Below are positions 42,910 to 52,159 of a stretch of DNA of 64,000 nucleotides, one piece after another. The translations under genes were made by a program, and so were the position numbers. Origin of the DNA: Pedobacter cryoconitis (GTDB lineage: Bacteria; Bacteroidota; Bacteroidia; Sphingobacteriales; Sphingobacteriaceae); the NCBI RefSeq assembly GCF_001590605.1, contig NZ_CP014504.1, positions 3,968,001 to 4,032,000 of the forward strand, written 5' to 3'. Within the stretch, counting starts at the first letter, position 1, and each line of letters opens with the position of its first letter. The notes beneath the pieces were generated by a model. The model saw only the letters and a program-made list of their open reading frames with translations, had not been told where the DNA came from and ran no database searches.

Positions 42910-43734
42910 ATGAATCAGACACAAGATCCAGGTGCTTTAAATAGCAAACATAGTCCAGGAAAGGGCTTTACTTACTTCGCAATTTTTATACTTATTTTAT
43001 TCTCGGCAATCTCAGGTTTCATTTATTTTGGAGCAATTGTGGCAGTGCAAGAAGGAAAGGTGAGCTTTTCAGGGGATATCAGCGTACTTTATTGGGCAAT
43101 TGCATTTATTATGGCGCTTGGCGTGGGTATATTATTACTGGCACTAAAACAAAGTAAAGGCAAGACTTTTTATTTATATGAGAAAGGGATCGTAATTGAA
43201 GGAAACGGACAAAGTAAGACCCAGCTTTTTGAGGATTTAGAAGATCTCTACTTATTCAGCTCAGGACGTACTTTTTTAACGAATAACATTGCTTTCCGGA
43301 ATAGAAAAGATGGAAATTGGGAAACTATAACTGCCCGCTACCCTAAAGTGTTTAAGGCTATTGATTTTATAACTACTCAGCATGAGGCTTTGTATGTCCC
43401 CAAGGCTTTAAAGGAATTGGAAGCGAATAAGAGCGTTACTTTTCATTATATCGACTATGATACAGCATTAGGTAAAAAGCTGTTTGCTACAGGCACTCAA
43501 TCTTTTTTAAATGTACAGTCAAAAGAGATTATTGTCACCAGGGATCACCTTGCCATCGATTCTACAAAAATCAGGATATCAGAGTTGAATCACTTTGCTG
43601 CAAATAATTGGATTAGTAAAATCAGCTTGCGTGATAAAGAAAACAACACAGTTTTCAGTACAGCTACAAACGGAATTTTTAGCGGTAAGAGCTTCGTATC
43701 CTTAATGGACAGGCTGATCAATCACACAAAATAA
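42910..43734 (+). CDS. DUF6585-like membrane protein
   Basis: A 274-residue protein with two N-terminal transmembrane helices (~20-45 and ~57-78) and a soluble C-terminal part of ~190 residues that looks like tandem PH-like beta modules (KTFYLYEKGIVIEGNGQSK; SKEIIVTRDHLAIDSTKIR). This matches the layout of the DUF6585 family, whose function is unknown. It is followed 41 bp later by a small membrane protein on the same strand, probably co-transcribed. Confidence 0.65.
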   Translation: MNQTQDPGALNSKHSPGKGFTYFAIFILILFSAISGFIYFGAIVAVQEGKVSFSGDISVLYWAIAFIMALGVGILLLALKQSKGKTFYLYEKGIVIEGNGQSKTQLFEDLEDLYLFSSGRTFLTNNIAFRNRKDGNWETITARYPKVFKAIDFITTQHEALYVPKALKELEANKSVTFHYIDYDTALGKKLFATGTQSFLNVQSKEIIVTRDHLAIDSTKIRISELNHFAANNWISKISLRDKENNTVFSTATNGIFSGKSFVSLMDRLINHTK

Positions 43735-43775
43735 TAAATTACAAAATAAAATCACTTTTAAGACTATTCAATATT

Positions 43776-44051
43776 ATGATTATCTACAAAGGCTGGGGCC
43801 CGCTAGCCCTTCTAATTCCAGTTGCTACTATTCTGATTGGTATATTCTTCTTTGGGAAGAATGGAAATGCAGGACTTGAACTTTTCCTTTACTGTCTTTT
43901 ATGCTCAGCTCCTTTGGTTTTTATAACCGGGTTAAGATTAAATAGAAAATCTGTCCACGATCTTTATTTTATTCCACTACAATACTGGGGTATCATATGG
44001 GGAGTTATTGCAGCAGCGATCCTAATTTACAAATACATACAAGGCTATTAA
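43776..44051 (+). CDS. small membrane protein (91 aa, three helices)
   Basis: A 91-residue protein with three predicted transmembrane helices (~9-27, ~34-52, ~69-87) separated by short charged loops (GLRLNRKSVHDLY). The start MIIYKGWGPLALLIPVA is seen in short uncharacterised Bacteroidota membrane proteins. Function unknown. It probably shares a transcript with the preceding DUF6585-like gene; a structured repeat follows its stop after 16 bp. Confidence 0.65.
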   Translation: MIIYKGWGPLALLIPVATILIGIFFFGKNGNAGLELFLYCLLCSAPLVFITGLRLNRKSVHDLYFIPLQYWGIIWGVIAAAILIYKYIQGY

Positions 44052-44067
44052 ATATTAATTCCATCAA

Positions 44068-44152
44068 TTGATTTCATGAAGAGTTTAGTTGCATGGGGTA
44101 ATTATTGATACTCCCATCGATACAACTATTGATAAACTCTGCATGAAATCAA
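44068..44152. repeat. dispersed structured repeat, copy B
   Basis: A 20-bp stem (TTGATTTCATGAAGAGTTTA with one mismatch in its partner at 44133-44152) and an inner GGGTA/TACTCCC pairing. The shared middle TAATTATTGATACT links it to copy A at 41814-41887. It lies between a convergent pair: the small membrane protein gene and murI. Confidence 0.75.
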
Positions 44153-44203
44153 TAACAATTATGAGTCTAAAGACTACCTTTTTATCTCCCGGAAATCTCT
44201 CCC

Positions 44204-45028
44204 CTACAAGCTAACCTGACTCGAAACCACCTCTCGTGAAAAGAATATCGAAGCACTCTGATCAAATACTTTGCTATCTCCCGTCGTGTAAAAACTCATC
44301 TCTCCCTCCTTCGTCAATACCCCTGCTAGCTCAGGATGCCTTTTTAAGTAGTCAACCAAGCTCTCAGCTACAATATCACCCTGAGCAACCAGCTTAACAC
44401 CTTCCGGTAAATAACCAGCTATCTTAGGCACTAATAACGGATAATGCGTACAAGCCAGTAAAATTGCATCAATATCCCCCGACTTTGCCAACAACTCATC
44501 AAGATACTTCTTCACAAAATAATCAGCACCCGCGCTCCCATGCTCATTATTCTCAATCAGCGGAACCCACATCGGACAACTCTGCTGAACCACATTTAAC
44601 GCAGGAAACTGATGATGGATCTCTATCGGATAAGAATCAGAATTAACCGTTCCCCTGGTTCCCATTACCCCAATTGTATTTGACTCCGTATAAGTACCAA
44701 TTACTTCTGCTGTAGGACGGATAACACCCAGCACACGGTATCCCGGATACTTTACCGGTAACACCTTCTGCTGAATTGTACGCAATGCCTTTGCCGAAGC
44801 CGTATTACAAGCTAAGATTACCAGCGGGCAACCCTGCGCAAACAACCACTCCACACATTCTAAGGTATACTGATAAATCGTCTCAAAAGAATGGTCCCCA
44901 TAAGGAGCCCTGGCATTATCACCGAAATAGATATAATTATAATCAGGCAATGATTTCGCGATGGACTCAAATACAGTCAGACCACCATAACCCGAATCAA
45001 AAACACCAATAGATTTCTTATTTATCAT
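44204..45028 (-). CDS. murI: glutamate racemase
   Basis: A 274-residue cytoplasmic enzyme making D-glutamate for peptidoglycan. Both catalytic cysteines are present: C74 in ILACNTASAK and C193 in LLACTHYPLL. The N-terminal GVFDSGYGGLTVF and GDNARAPYG are the usual substrate-site segments. It is the last gene in the direction of the BamA-OmpH cluster, but a strong terminator ends only 2 nt before its ATG, so expression needs read-through or a promoter I did not find. Confidence 0.96.
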   Translation of the reverse strand: MINKKSIGVFDSGYGGLTVFESIAKSLPDYNYIYFGDNARAPYGDHSFETIYQYTLECVEWLFAQGCPLVILACNTASAKALRTIQQKVLPVKYPGYRVLGVIRPTAEVIGTYTESNTIGVMGTRGTVNSDSYPIEIHHQFPALNVVQQSCPMWVPLIENNEHGSAGADYFVKKYLDELLAKSGDIDAILLACTHYPLLVPKIAGYLPEGVKLVAQGDIVAESLVDYLKRHPELAGVLTKEGEMSFYTTGDSKVFDQSASIFFSREVVSSQVSL

Positions 45029-45030
45029 GA

Positions 45031-45065
45031 CAAAAAAAACGGCACCGGGGAAATACCCGGTGCCG
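45031..45065 (-). terminator. intrinsic terminator between ompH-like gene and murI
   Basis: A perfect 10-bp GC-rich stem CGGCACCGGG / CCCGGTGCCG (45040-45065) with a 6-nt loop, followed on the minus strand by eight T (45032-45039). The T run ends 3-4 nt from the murI start codon. Confidence 0.85.
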
Positions 45066-45087
45066 CAATTTAAATATTTTTTAAATA

Positions 45088-45660
45088 CTATTTTTTAGGA
45101 GCAGCAACTGCAGATGCAGAGATACCTAATTTAGCTTTAACTAAAGCAGTAACATCGTCACCACCTTCCCACGCTAATAAGTTGTTTGCACCATTCTGTG
45201 CAGAACTATCAAATACATAAGCTAAACCTTTTTCTCTGGCTACAGCTTTAACTGCAGTTTGGAATTTAGCATTTAAAGGCGCTAATAACTCACCTTGTTT
45301 AGTCGCAATATCTTGTTGAGCTTTTTGGCTTGCTTCACCGATACGTTTTTCCATATCTTGTAATTCAACACCCATAGCTTGTAATTCTTTACCAACTGTT
45401 TCTTTGTTAGCTTCGCTCAAAGTTTTGTTTTTAGCAACTGCAGCTTCATACTTCACAGTGTACTCACTTCTCATTTTTTCAATCTCAGCTTGTTTTTGTT
45501 TTTGAAGAGTCTCTAAAGTTGCTGATGCAGTTTTTGCTTCAGGCATAACAGCAAAAATAGCTTCAGAATCCAGATGTGCAATTTTTTGTTGAGCACTAGC
45601 AACATTAGCAGTAAACATAAGGCCAGCTGCCACAAAAAATACGTTAATTAACTTTCTCAT
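45088..45660 (-). CDS. OmpH/Skp family periplasmic chaperone, copy 2
   Basis: A 190-residue protein with a signal peptide ending near NVASAQ. A short beta core strand (KIAHLDSEAIFAVMPE) is followed by a long coiled coil (~40-130, TLQKQKQAEIEKMRSEY) and a returning strand (GLAYVFDSSA), the prongs-and-body layout of Skp. Skp trimers hold unfolded outer membrane proteins for BamA. It follows a related copy by 47 bp and is downstream of bamA, so the assembly machinery is grouped. A terminator follows. Confidence 0.9.
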   Translation of the reverse strand: MRKLINVFFVAAGLMFTANVASAQQKIAHLDSEAIFAVMPEAKTASATLETLQKQKQAEIEKMRSEYTVKYEAAVAKNKTLSEANKETVGKELQAMGVELQDMEKRIGEASQKAQQDIATKQGELLAPLNAKFQTAVKAVAREKGLAYVFDSSAQNGANNLLAWEGGDDVTALVKAKLGISASAVAAPKK

Positions 45661-45707
45661 TTCTATTGTTCTTAATAATTGTTTTTAAAATTTATTTGGG
45701 TGTGTCT

Positions 45708-46235
45708 CTATTTTACGGTATTTGGTTTATAACCCAATCTGATAATAACGTCATTACTCAGGTCATAATTGCTGCTTGCATAAATCATCATTGTCGCTTC
45801 ACTGCTCTTATCAAAGATAAAATCAAGGAACTTTGTTTTAGCTAAATCAGCAATCACACCAGTTACTTTATCCTGAATAGGTTTAAGCAACTTTGCCCTG
45901 GTTTGGAAAAGCTCTCCCTCAGGCCCAAATTTCTGGCGCTGAAACTCCTTAGCTGCTTTTTCCTTTTCGATAATATCATTCTCTCTGCGCTTACGCATAT
46001 CATCAGTCAATAACACCTGATCTGCCTGATAAGCCTTGTACATTTTGTCAATCGCCGTAAAGTTAGCATCAACTTCTTTTTGCCACTGCTGAGATAATAC
46101 ATTCAGCTGGTTCTGCGAAGACTTATATTCAGGTAAATTCTTAAGGATATACTCTGTATCAACATAAGCGAACTTTTGTGCAAAAGCACCAAAACCTGCG
46201 AAAACTAAAACCCCGATTAAAATAATTTTTCTCAT
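45708..46235 (-). CDS. OmpH/Skp family periplasmic chaperone, copy 1
   Basis: A 175-residue protein with a signal peptide (MRKIILIGVLVFAGFGAFAQ), the body strand KFAYVDTEYILKNLPEY, a coiled-coil arm (~45-125) and the C-terminal strand KFLDFIFDKSSEATMMIYAS. The longer frame starts at a TTG inside bamA; the ATG at 46235 lies 7 bp after the bamA stop and opens a normal signal peptide. Two adjacent Skp paralogues are usual in Bacteroidota. Confidence 0.9.
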   Translation of the reverse strand: MRKIILIGVLVFAGFGAFAQKFAYVDTEYILKNLPEYKSSQNQLNVLSQQWQKEVDANFTAIDKMYKAYQADQVLLTDDMRKRRENDIIEKEKAAKEFQRQKFGPEGELFQTRAKLLKPIQDKVTGVIADLAKTKFLDFIFDKSSEATMMIYASSNYDLSNDVIIRLGYKPNTVK

Positions 46236-46242
46236 TTCTCTA

Positions 46243-48801
46243 TTAATTAAAACCACCCAATTGCTGAGCAATACTAAATGTAAAGTTCTGTTTACCACCA
46301 TTAGCCTGACCAGGAATATTATCAAACGGAAATCCGTAATCAATACCTAACATACCAAATATCGGTAAAAATATTCTAGCACCAATACCTGCAGATCTTC
46401 TCACGTTAAACGGATTGAACTCTGAAAAACGATTCCAGGTATTACCACCCTCAGCAAAGCCCACAAGATACGCAGTTGCTTGCTGACTTGCAATAACAGG
46501 ATATCTTAATTCCATAACATATTTAGTATAAATCGGACTTCCTGAATTTGTTGCAGTTTGAATCTGTCCGCTGGTTGTTGCAGTTGCAGGAGTTACTGCA
46601 CTATTCGCATAACCACGCATGGTAATAATCTCAGATCCCTGAAGGAAATCAAATCCCTGCATACCATCACCACCCAGTTTAAATCTCTCGAACGGAGACT
46701 GACCAACTGCATTGTTATAAGAACCTAAGAAACCGAACTGAGCCTGACCTTTAAGTACCAGTTTACCCATTACTCTCTGGAACCACTGCCCCTCAAATTT
46801 CCATTTATGGTATTCAGTAAATTTATAACGTTGCTTATCAGATGCAGTTGCATAGTTGGTATGATTTAACAACGAATAAGGAGGGGTTGCCTGGATTGTA
46901 AATTTGAAATAAGAACCTTCAGTAGGGAAGATTGGTGAATTTCTTGAATCTCTGCTAATCTCCTGTGTTAAGTTGAAGTTATAAGACGTTCCTGTATTAA
47001 ACAAATATCCAGGATAGTTATTCAATACATATTGTTGCATATTGATGGCATGTGAAATCTGGAAATAGTTATCTGGCCATTTTAATCTTCTTCCTAAACT
47101 TACAGTAATACCGTTTAAGCGGATACGTTGTGCAGACTGCCCAACATCAACACCATTCGAAGAAAGTGACGTAAATGCACTTAAACCGAAACTCACTGGT
47201 TTCTTTCCACCTAACCATGGCTCAGAGAAAGAGAAACTGTAAGACTGATAGTATTTACCATTCGTCTGACCACGAAGACTCAACTTCTGACCATCACCTT
47301 TTGGAAGAGGCTTGTAAGCTTTTGGATTTAATATATTTCTTAAAGAGAAGTTATTAAAAGTTAAACCAATTGTTCCAATGATACGGCCACCACCGAAACC
47401 ACCAGATAATTCTACTTGATCAGAAGGTTTCTCTTCTACAGCATATTCAATATCAACCGTACCATCCGAAGGATTTGGTTTTGGAGTTGGTACAGTTTTA
47501 GACTCATCAAAGTTACCCAGCTGACCAAGGTCACGTACCGTACGAACCAATAAATCTTTAGAGAACTTATCACCTGGTCTTGTACGTACCTCACGCAACA
47601 CTACCCTGTCATTTGTAATCGTATTTCCTTTTACAGTAATTCTGTTATTAGTATACTGAGGACCTTCATAAATCCTTACTTCTAAGTCTACAGTATCATT
47701 GTATATTTTTGTCTGAACAGGCTCCACATTAAAAGTCAGGTAACCATCGTTCAGGTAAATACTAGATACATCATCACTTTCTGCACCATTACCATGAAGC
47801 TTGGTATTTAACTTTTCTTCACTGAAAACCTCACCTTTCTCAATACCTAATACTTTGTTCAGATCTTTCGTTGCATATTTTGCATTTCCTGACCAGGTAA
47901 TATTTCCAACATAATATTTCGGGCCTTCGTATAGATCGATCTTAACACCAACAGATTTTTTATTATACAGGTAAGTCGTATCCTTGATGATCACCGCATC
48001 ACGGTAACCTTTTTCCTGCATTTTAGCAATCAGCTTTTCCTTATCTTCCTTATATTTCTCCTTACTGAATTTACCAGAACCGAATACTTTATAGAAAGCC
48101 TGTTGTTTAGTCTTCTTCAAATACTTGCGTAAAGTAGAAGCCTTGAATTCTTTGTTACCCGTAAAATTGATCTCGTGAACTTTTACCTTGTTTCCTTTGT
48201 CTACAAAAACCTGTAACACCACCCCATTCTCCATGTTTGGATCAGGCTTGGTTTTATAGTCTACCTTTGTAAAGAAATAACCTTTTTCTGCCAGGTATTT
48301 ATTGATGATCCCCGTTGTACTGTTGTAAGTATTCTCGTTGATAATTGTCTTGCCTGATTTAGAATTCAATTTCTCGGTAATATCTGTTTTTTGAGATTTA
48401 CTCAGTCCGTTCAGCTCAAACGAACTTAAACGTGGTCTTTCGACTACTTTAATATCAAAATAAACAGTATCCAGGACCATTTTCGTGATATCAAGTTCAA
48501 TATCATCAAACAATCCCTGTGCCCAAAGTGTTTTAATTGCATTGGAAGTTGCCTCCCCCGGAAGTAATATTTTTTCACCTTTAATTAATTTGGAAAGTGT
48601 AATAATAACTTCCTTATCAATAAACTTGGCGCCACTTAATGTCGTTCCCCCTATTGTATATTCTTTAGGCTGAAAATAATCCATGTCCGTACCGCTGACT
48701 TTCAAGCTGGGGGTATTAGGATTGGACTTTGGACGGGTAATTTGTGCCATTGCCGGTGAGCCGATCAATAGCAATAATATGAGTTGGTATATTCTTTTCA
48801 T
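46243..48801 (-). CDS. bamA: outer membrane protein assembly factor BamA (Omp85)
   Basis: An 852-residue outer membrane protein with a signal peptide ending near AMAQ. Several POTRA domains follow (~residues 60-480: KVHEINFTGNKEFKASTLRK, GPKYYVGNITWSGNAKYATK, NRITVKGNTITNDRVVLREV). The C-terminal 16-strand barrel contains the family motifs VELSGGFGGGRIIG and GGDGMQGFD (corresponding to the VRGF/Y region of lid loop 6). It inserts barrel proteins such as the porin and receptor in this window. It stands between uppS and two skp-like genes. Confidence 0.95.
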   Translation of the reverse strand: MKRIYQLILLLLIGSPAMAQITRPKSNPNTPSLKVSGTDMDYFQPKEYTIGGTTLSGAKFIDKEVIITLSKLIKGEKILLPGEATSNAIKTLWAQGLFDDIELDITKMVLDTVYFDIKVVERPRLSSFELNGLSKSQKTDITEKLNSKSGKTIINENTYNSTTGIINKYLAEKGYFFTKVDYKTKPDPNMENGVVLQVFVDKGNKVKVHEINFTGNKEFKASTLRKYLKKTKQQAFYKVFGSGKFSKEKYKEDKEKLIAKMQEKGYRDAVIIKDTTYLYNKKSVGVKIDLYEGPKYYVGNITWSGNAKYATKDLNKVLGIEKGEVFSEEKLNTKLHGNGAESDDVSSIYLNDGYLTFNVEPVQTKIYNDTVDLEVRIYEGPQYTNNRITVKGNTITNDRVVLREVRTRPGDKFSKDLLVRTVRDLGQLGNFDESKTVPTPKPNPSDGTVDIEYAVEEKPSDQVELSGGFGGGRIIGTIGLTFNNFSLRNILNPKAYKPLPKGDGQKLSLRGQTNGKYYQSYSFSFSEPWLGGKKPVSFGLSAFTSLSSNGVDVGQSAQRIRLNGITVSLGRRLKWPDNYFQISHAINMQQYVLNNYPGYLFNTGTSYNFNLTQEISRDSRNSPIFPTEGSYFKFTIQATPPYSLLNHTNYATASDKQRYKFTEYHKWKFEGQWFQRVMGKLVLKGQAQFGFLGSYNNAVGQSPFERFKLGGDGMQGFDFLQGSEIITMRGYANSAVTPATATTSGQIQTATNSGSPIYTKYVMELRYPVIASQQATAYLVGFAEGGNTWNRFSEFNPFNVRRSAGIGARIFLPIFGMLGIDYGFPFDNIPGQANGGKQNFTFSIAQQLGGFN

Positions 48802-48864
48802 TTACATTCTAAAAAACGTTGCTAAGTTAATTTAAACACATGTTAAAAAGTGTTAAAAGTAAAA

Positions 48865-49605
48865 TTAGTTCAACTGTTCACTAATTTTACCGAAGCGACG
48901 TTCGCGCTTTTGGTAGTCCACAATAGCTTCAAAAAGGTCTTCTCTTCTGAAGTCCGGCCACAAAGTCTCCGTAAAATACAGCTCGCTGTAAGCCATCTGC
49001 CAAAGCAGAAAATTACTTACCCGATGCTCTCCACTGGTACGGATCATCAACTCCGGATCTGGCATATTTACAGTAGTTAATTGAGAAGAAAACTGTGCCT
49101 CATCAATCTCATCCACTTTAATTTTACCATCCTGCACTAGCAAAGCAAGCTTTTTTGCAGCCTCCAGAATCTCCCATTTAGCACTATAACTCAAAGCAAG
49201 AGTCAAAGTACAAGTGGTATTTCCCGCAGTTTTCTCCATCGCGCTTTTTAAATCATCAATACATTGCTGAGGTAAAGAGGCAATGTCACCAATGGCATTC
49301 AGCCTGATGTTATTTTTATTCAATGTATCTGTTTCATTGTTGATTGTAGCAATCAGCAATTCCATCAAAGCATTGACTTCATCAATAGGTCTGTTCCAGT
49401 TTTCCGTAGAAAAAGCATAGATTGTCAGGTATTTTACGCCAATATCCGCACACCCTTCTACAATATCTTTTACAGATATTACCCCGCTTTCATGACCGAA
49501 AGATCTGAATTTACCTTGATTTTTAGCCCATCTTCCATTCCCATCCATAATAATAGCGATGTGTTCCGGTAAGCGACTAGTATCGATTTGTTCTTTAAAT
49601 CCCAT
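48865..49605 (-). CDS. uppS: isoprenyl transferase (undecaprenyl diphosphate synthase)
   Basis: A 246-residue cis-prenyltransferase. The catalytic aspartate is D21 in HIAIIMDGNGRWAKN; the other conserved blocks are YAFSTENWNRP (substrate site) and PDPELMIRTSGEHRVSNFLL, then FTETLWPDF. It makes the C55 lipid carrier for peptidoglycan and O-antigen. It is upstream of bamA with a 63-bp gap. Confidence 0.95.
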   Translation of the reverse strand: MGFKEQIDTSRLPEHIAIIMDGNGRWAKNQGKFRSFGHESGVISVKDIVEGCADIGVKYLTIYAFSTENWNRPIDEVNALMELLIATINNETDTLNKNNIRLNAIGDIASLPQQCIDDLKSAMEKTAGNTTCTLTLALSYSAKWEILEAAKKLALLVQDGKIKVDEIDEAQFSSQLTTVNMPDPELMIRTSGEHRVSNFLLWQMAYSELYFTETLWPDFRREDLFEAIVDYQKRERRFGKISEQLN

Positions 49606-49751
49606 TTATTTGTGCAAATATGGCTAAAATGTCTAACATACTGAAGAATGGCAGGTTAGAAAGCTTCAAAGTTATAAGATATTTTGTTTATTTCTACCAT
49701 AAACTTAGCAGGATAAGTTGATTTTAAGATATGGGAGGTGAATAAAAGAGT

Positions 49752-50573
49752 CTAAAAACTATAACACTTATCAGAAGTAAACGTATAAGAAAGCCCTATA
49801 TGTACATAAAAGTAAGTGTCATTCTTAACAAAATTACCACGCTGCCCACCTGGGGTGAAATTTGGACGGTTAGGATCATTTGGATAACGAGGCACAGAAG
49901 GATCTGAAAGATTAACGCCCCCAGGATTTTTACTACTTGAACCACTTATCACAGGTGATGCCGGATATCTCTCCCCCACATCATCCAGATAATCTGTTTT
50001 TGCAGTCCGGTAACCTAACTGCGTAAACAGCCCAAGCCGCTCCCCTATCCTATACTTCATCCCTATTCCATAAGGAATACTTATAGCATAGTTTTTATAC
50101 TTTTTGCCTTCAGTCTGATAGTATCTTAACTCGAAGGTTTCTCCATTATAAGTCGCCTTGGGATTAAACAATACCCCGCCGGCTCCTGCGAATATATAAG
50201 GCGTAAAATTCTTTATTCCACCACCAGAAAAGTAATCCAGAAAGTTAAAATCGACCTGTAAACTCAGTTCATTCAGCGAAGTAGAAAAGTTAAGATTCCG
50301 GGTTTTAAGACTTAAGTCGTCAGAATTTGCATCATCTCCTTTGATTTTTCCATAATTATAATGGATACCAACCGCCCAGTAAGGATTAAAATTACGCTTT
50401 ACATAAGCACCAAAAGCAATACCGCTGGGCTTAAAAAGATGATTAGGATTAATATCCCCGATATACCCTGCAGCACCGGCATTCACACCTAATTCCATTG
50501 TCTGCGCCACCACAGTACCAGAGAAAACACAGCTCAGTCCTATAGAAAATATGATCTTTTTTAAGCTCTTCAT
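49752..50573 (-). CDS. DUF6089 family outer membrane beta-barrel protein
   Basis: A 273-residue protein with a signal peptide ending near TVVAQ. The small barrel pattern (MELGVNAGAAGYIGDINPNH, AFGAYVKRNFNPYWAVGIHYNYG, YVHIGLSYTF at the end) matches the DUF6089 family found beside nadK and uppS in Bacteroidota. There is a disordered, Pro/Asn-rich segment at ~225-250 (PSVPRYPNDPNRPNF). The longer TTG frame overlaps nadK; the ATG at 50573 starts 1 bp past the nadK stop. Function unknown. Confidence 0.88.
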   Translation of the reverse strand: MKSLKKIIFSIGLSCVFSGTVVAQTMELGVNAGAAGYIGDINPNHLFKPSGIAFGAYVKRNFNPYWAVGIHYNYGKIKGDDANSDDLSLKTRNLNFSTSLNELSLQVDFNFLDYFSGGGIKNFTPYIFAGAGGVLFNPKATYNGETFELRYYQTEGKKYKNYAISIPYGIGMKYRIGERLGLFTQLGYRTAKTDYLDDVGERYPASPVISGSSSKNPGGVNLSDPSVPRYPNDPNRPNFTPGGQRGNFVKNDTYFYVHIGLSYTFTSDKCYSF

Positions 50574-50574
50574 G

Positions 50575-51456
50575 TTAATAATTACGGGTATCAATTCCCC
50601 AAAGCAATTTGTTCCTTAAGGTAGTCAGATAACTTTCATTATTCAAACGAATAAGGTTCACATGAAAAGCAGCCTTATTCACTGTTATTTTCACAGACCT
50701 GTCTACCGTAGCAGTCCTTGAATCGCAGGATACCAGGAATTTAGTACTCCGCGCCTCTACTTCAAACCGCAAGCTGACATCATCAGGAATAATGACTGGT
50801 CTTACATTCAGGTTATGTGGAGCGATCGGTGTAATGACAAAATTCTGTGCACTTGGAAATATGATCGGACCGCCGCAGCTCAATGAATAAGCCGTAGAAC
50901 CCGTAGGCGTGGCAATAATTAACCCATCTGCCCAGTATGAATTGATAAACTCATCATTCATATACGCATGGATAATCATCATTGCTGTATTATCACGTCT
51001 GTGGATAGTGATATCATTCAGTGCGAAATTCTCATCACCAAAAAGATTATGCTTAGACTCTACGTTAAGTAAAGTCCGTTTATCAAGCGAATATTGCTTA
51101 TTGACTAAAGCCTCAATCGCATTTCTGATTTCATTTTTATTGATACTCGCCAAAAAACCAAGCCTTCCAAAGTTAATTCCTATAACCGGAATCCCAGAAT
51201 CTCTGATTAAAGCAAGCGTATCCAGCAACGTCCCATCCCCACCCAAACTTATCAGGATTTCTGCATGATCGCGTAGTTCCAGGTGATTGGAAAAGGTTTC
51301 AACATGGGCAGGGAGCTTTACTTTATCTTCAATAAACTCATTGTACTCCTTGTGGACAATCGTTTCAATCCCATAATATTCAAGGGCATTAAAAACTTCT
51401 TGCACGAAAGGCAAAACGCTGTTATTGAACTCTCTGCCGTAAATTGCAATCTTCAT
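50575..51456 (-). CDS. nadK: NAD kinase
   Basis: A 293-residue cytoplasmic enzyme that phosphorylates NAD to NADP. The nucleotide-binding GGDGT motif is at ~72-76 (LISLGGDGTLLDT), and the second signature ADGLIIATPTGSTAYSLSCGG is present. The C-terminal beta-sandwich is complete (VIIPDDVSLRFEV). The DUF6089 gene begins at its stop codon, so the two are translationally close. Confidence 0.95.
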   Translation of the reverse strand: MKIAIYGREFNNSVLPFVQEVFNALEYYGIETIVHKEYNEFIEDKVKLPAHVETFSNHLELRDHAEILISLGGDGTLLDTLALIRDSGIPVIGINFGRLGFLASINKNEIRNAIEALVNKQYSLDKRTLLNVESKHNLFGDENFALNDITIHRRDNTAMMIIHAYMNDEFINSYWADGLIIATPTGSTAYSLSCGGPIIFPSAQNFVITPIAPHNLNVRPVIIPDDVSLRFEVEARSTKFLVSCDSRTATVDRSVKITVNKAAFHVNLIRLNNESYLTTLRNKLLWGIDTRNY

Positions 51457-51494
51457 TTAGCTAATATTGTACGTTGAATGGTTACTGGAATGAA

Positions 51495-52157
51495 TTAGAC
51501 ATTTAAATAACTCATTAACAAATTATATCTGTCTTCCGTTCCGTTGTCCTGAGTGGTGCTGTTAAAAACCGCTTTCACCTGGTAATCATATCTCTCAAAA
51601 GCAGATATGATTCCAGATAATTCAGTTTTATTAATTTTCAGCGTCACCTCTAACCGTGTAGAATCTGGAAAGTTCTGCACATAAGAGGATAAGATTTGTG
51701 CATTATCAGCTTCAACAATCTGAGCCATATGCGACAAAGAGTTATTGCGGTTATTAATTTCCAGAACGATAATCCCTCCTGGTTCTTTAACGGCAAAAAT
51801 ATCTGAGGTATACTTTAATAAGTCATGTATAGAAATTACACCCAGATAATTCTTTTTATAATCCAGTACCGGCACTAAAGAAAGCTTCAGCTGATCGAAT
51901 ATCCTGATTACATCGTAAACATGTACATCCTGATAAACAAAAGGGTTAAGAATAGTTAAAGAAAGACCTCCAATAGGCTCTTCCACATTTCTTATTTCCA
52001 ATAGATGATCTTCGGCCACAATGCCAAGAAACTGGCCATTGTTCAATACTGGTAAATGATTCAACTTGAACTCAGCCATTCTATCCAAAGCAGTATGTAC
52101 CGTTTCAGAAGTCTGTAACGGCAGTATTGAATTTGATATGAGTTCAGATGCAAACAT
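51495..52157 (-). CDS. CBS domain-pair protein
   Basis: A 220-residue protein with two CBS domains (~1-60, TALDRMAEFKLNHLPVL; ~65-125, VYDVIRIFDQLKLSLVPVLD) and a C-terminal ~80-residue alpha/beta part resembling an ACT-like fold (GIIVLEINNRNNSLSHMAQIV). CBS pairs bind adenine nucleotides and regulate partner proteins; no effector domain is attached. It is located between an alpha/beta hydrolase (2-bp gap) and nadK, a conserved order in this phylum; a link with NAD metabolism is only inferred. Confidence 0.88.
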   Translation of the reverse strand: MFASELISNSILPLQTSETVHTALDRMAEFKLNHLPVLNNGQFLGIVAEDHLLEIRNVEEPIGGLSLTILNPFVYQDVHVYDVIRIFDQLKLSLVPVLDYKKNYLGVISIHDLLKYTSDIFAVKEPGGIIVLEINNRNNSLSHMAQIVEADNAQILSSYVQNFPDSTRLEVTLKINKTELSGIISAFERYDYQVKAVFNSTTQDNGTEDRYNLLMSYLNV

Positions 52158-52159
52158 TG

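Noticed and set aside
44464..45012. Plus-strand frames opposite murI
   Set aside because: They are low-complexity antisense frames within a well-supported gene.
46236..46343. Longer skp-like start inside bamA (46343)
   Set aside because: The extension starts with TTG, is entirely inside bamA and would bury the signal peptide.
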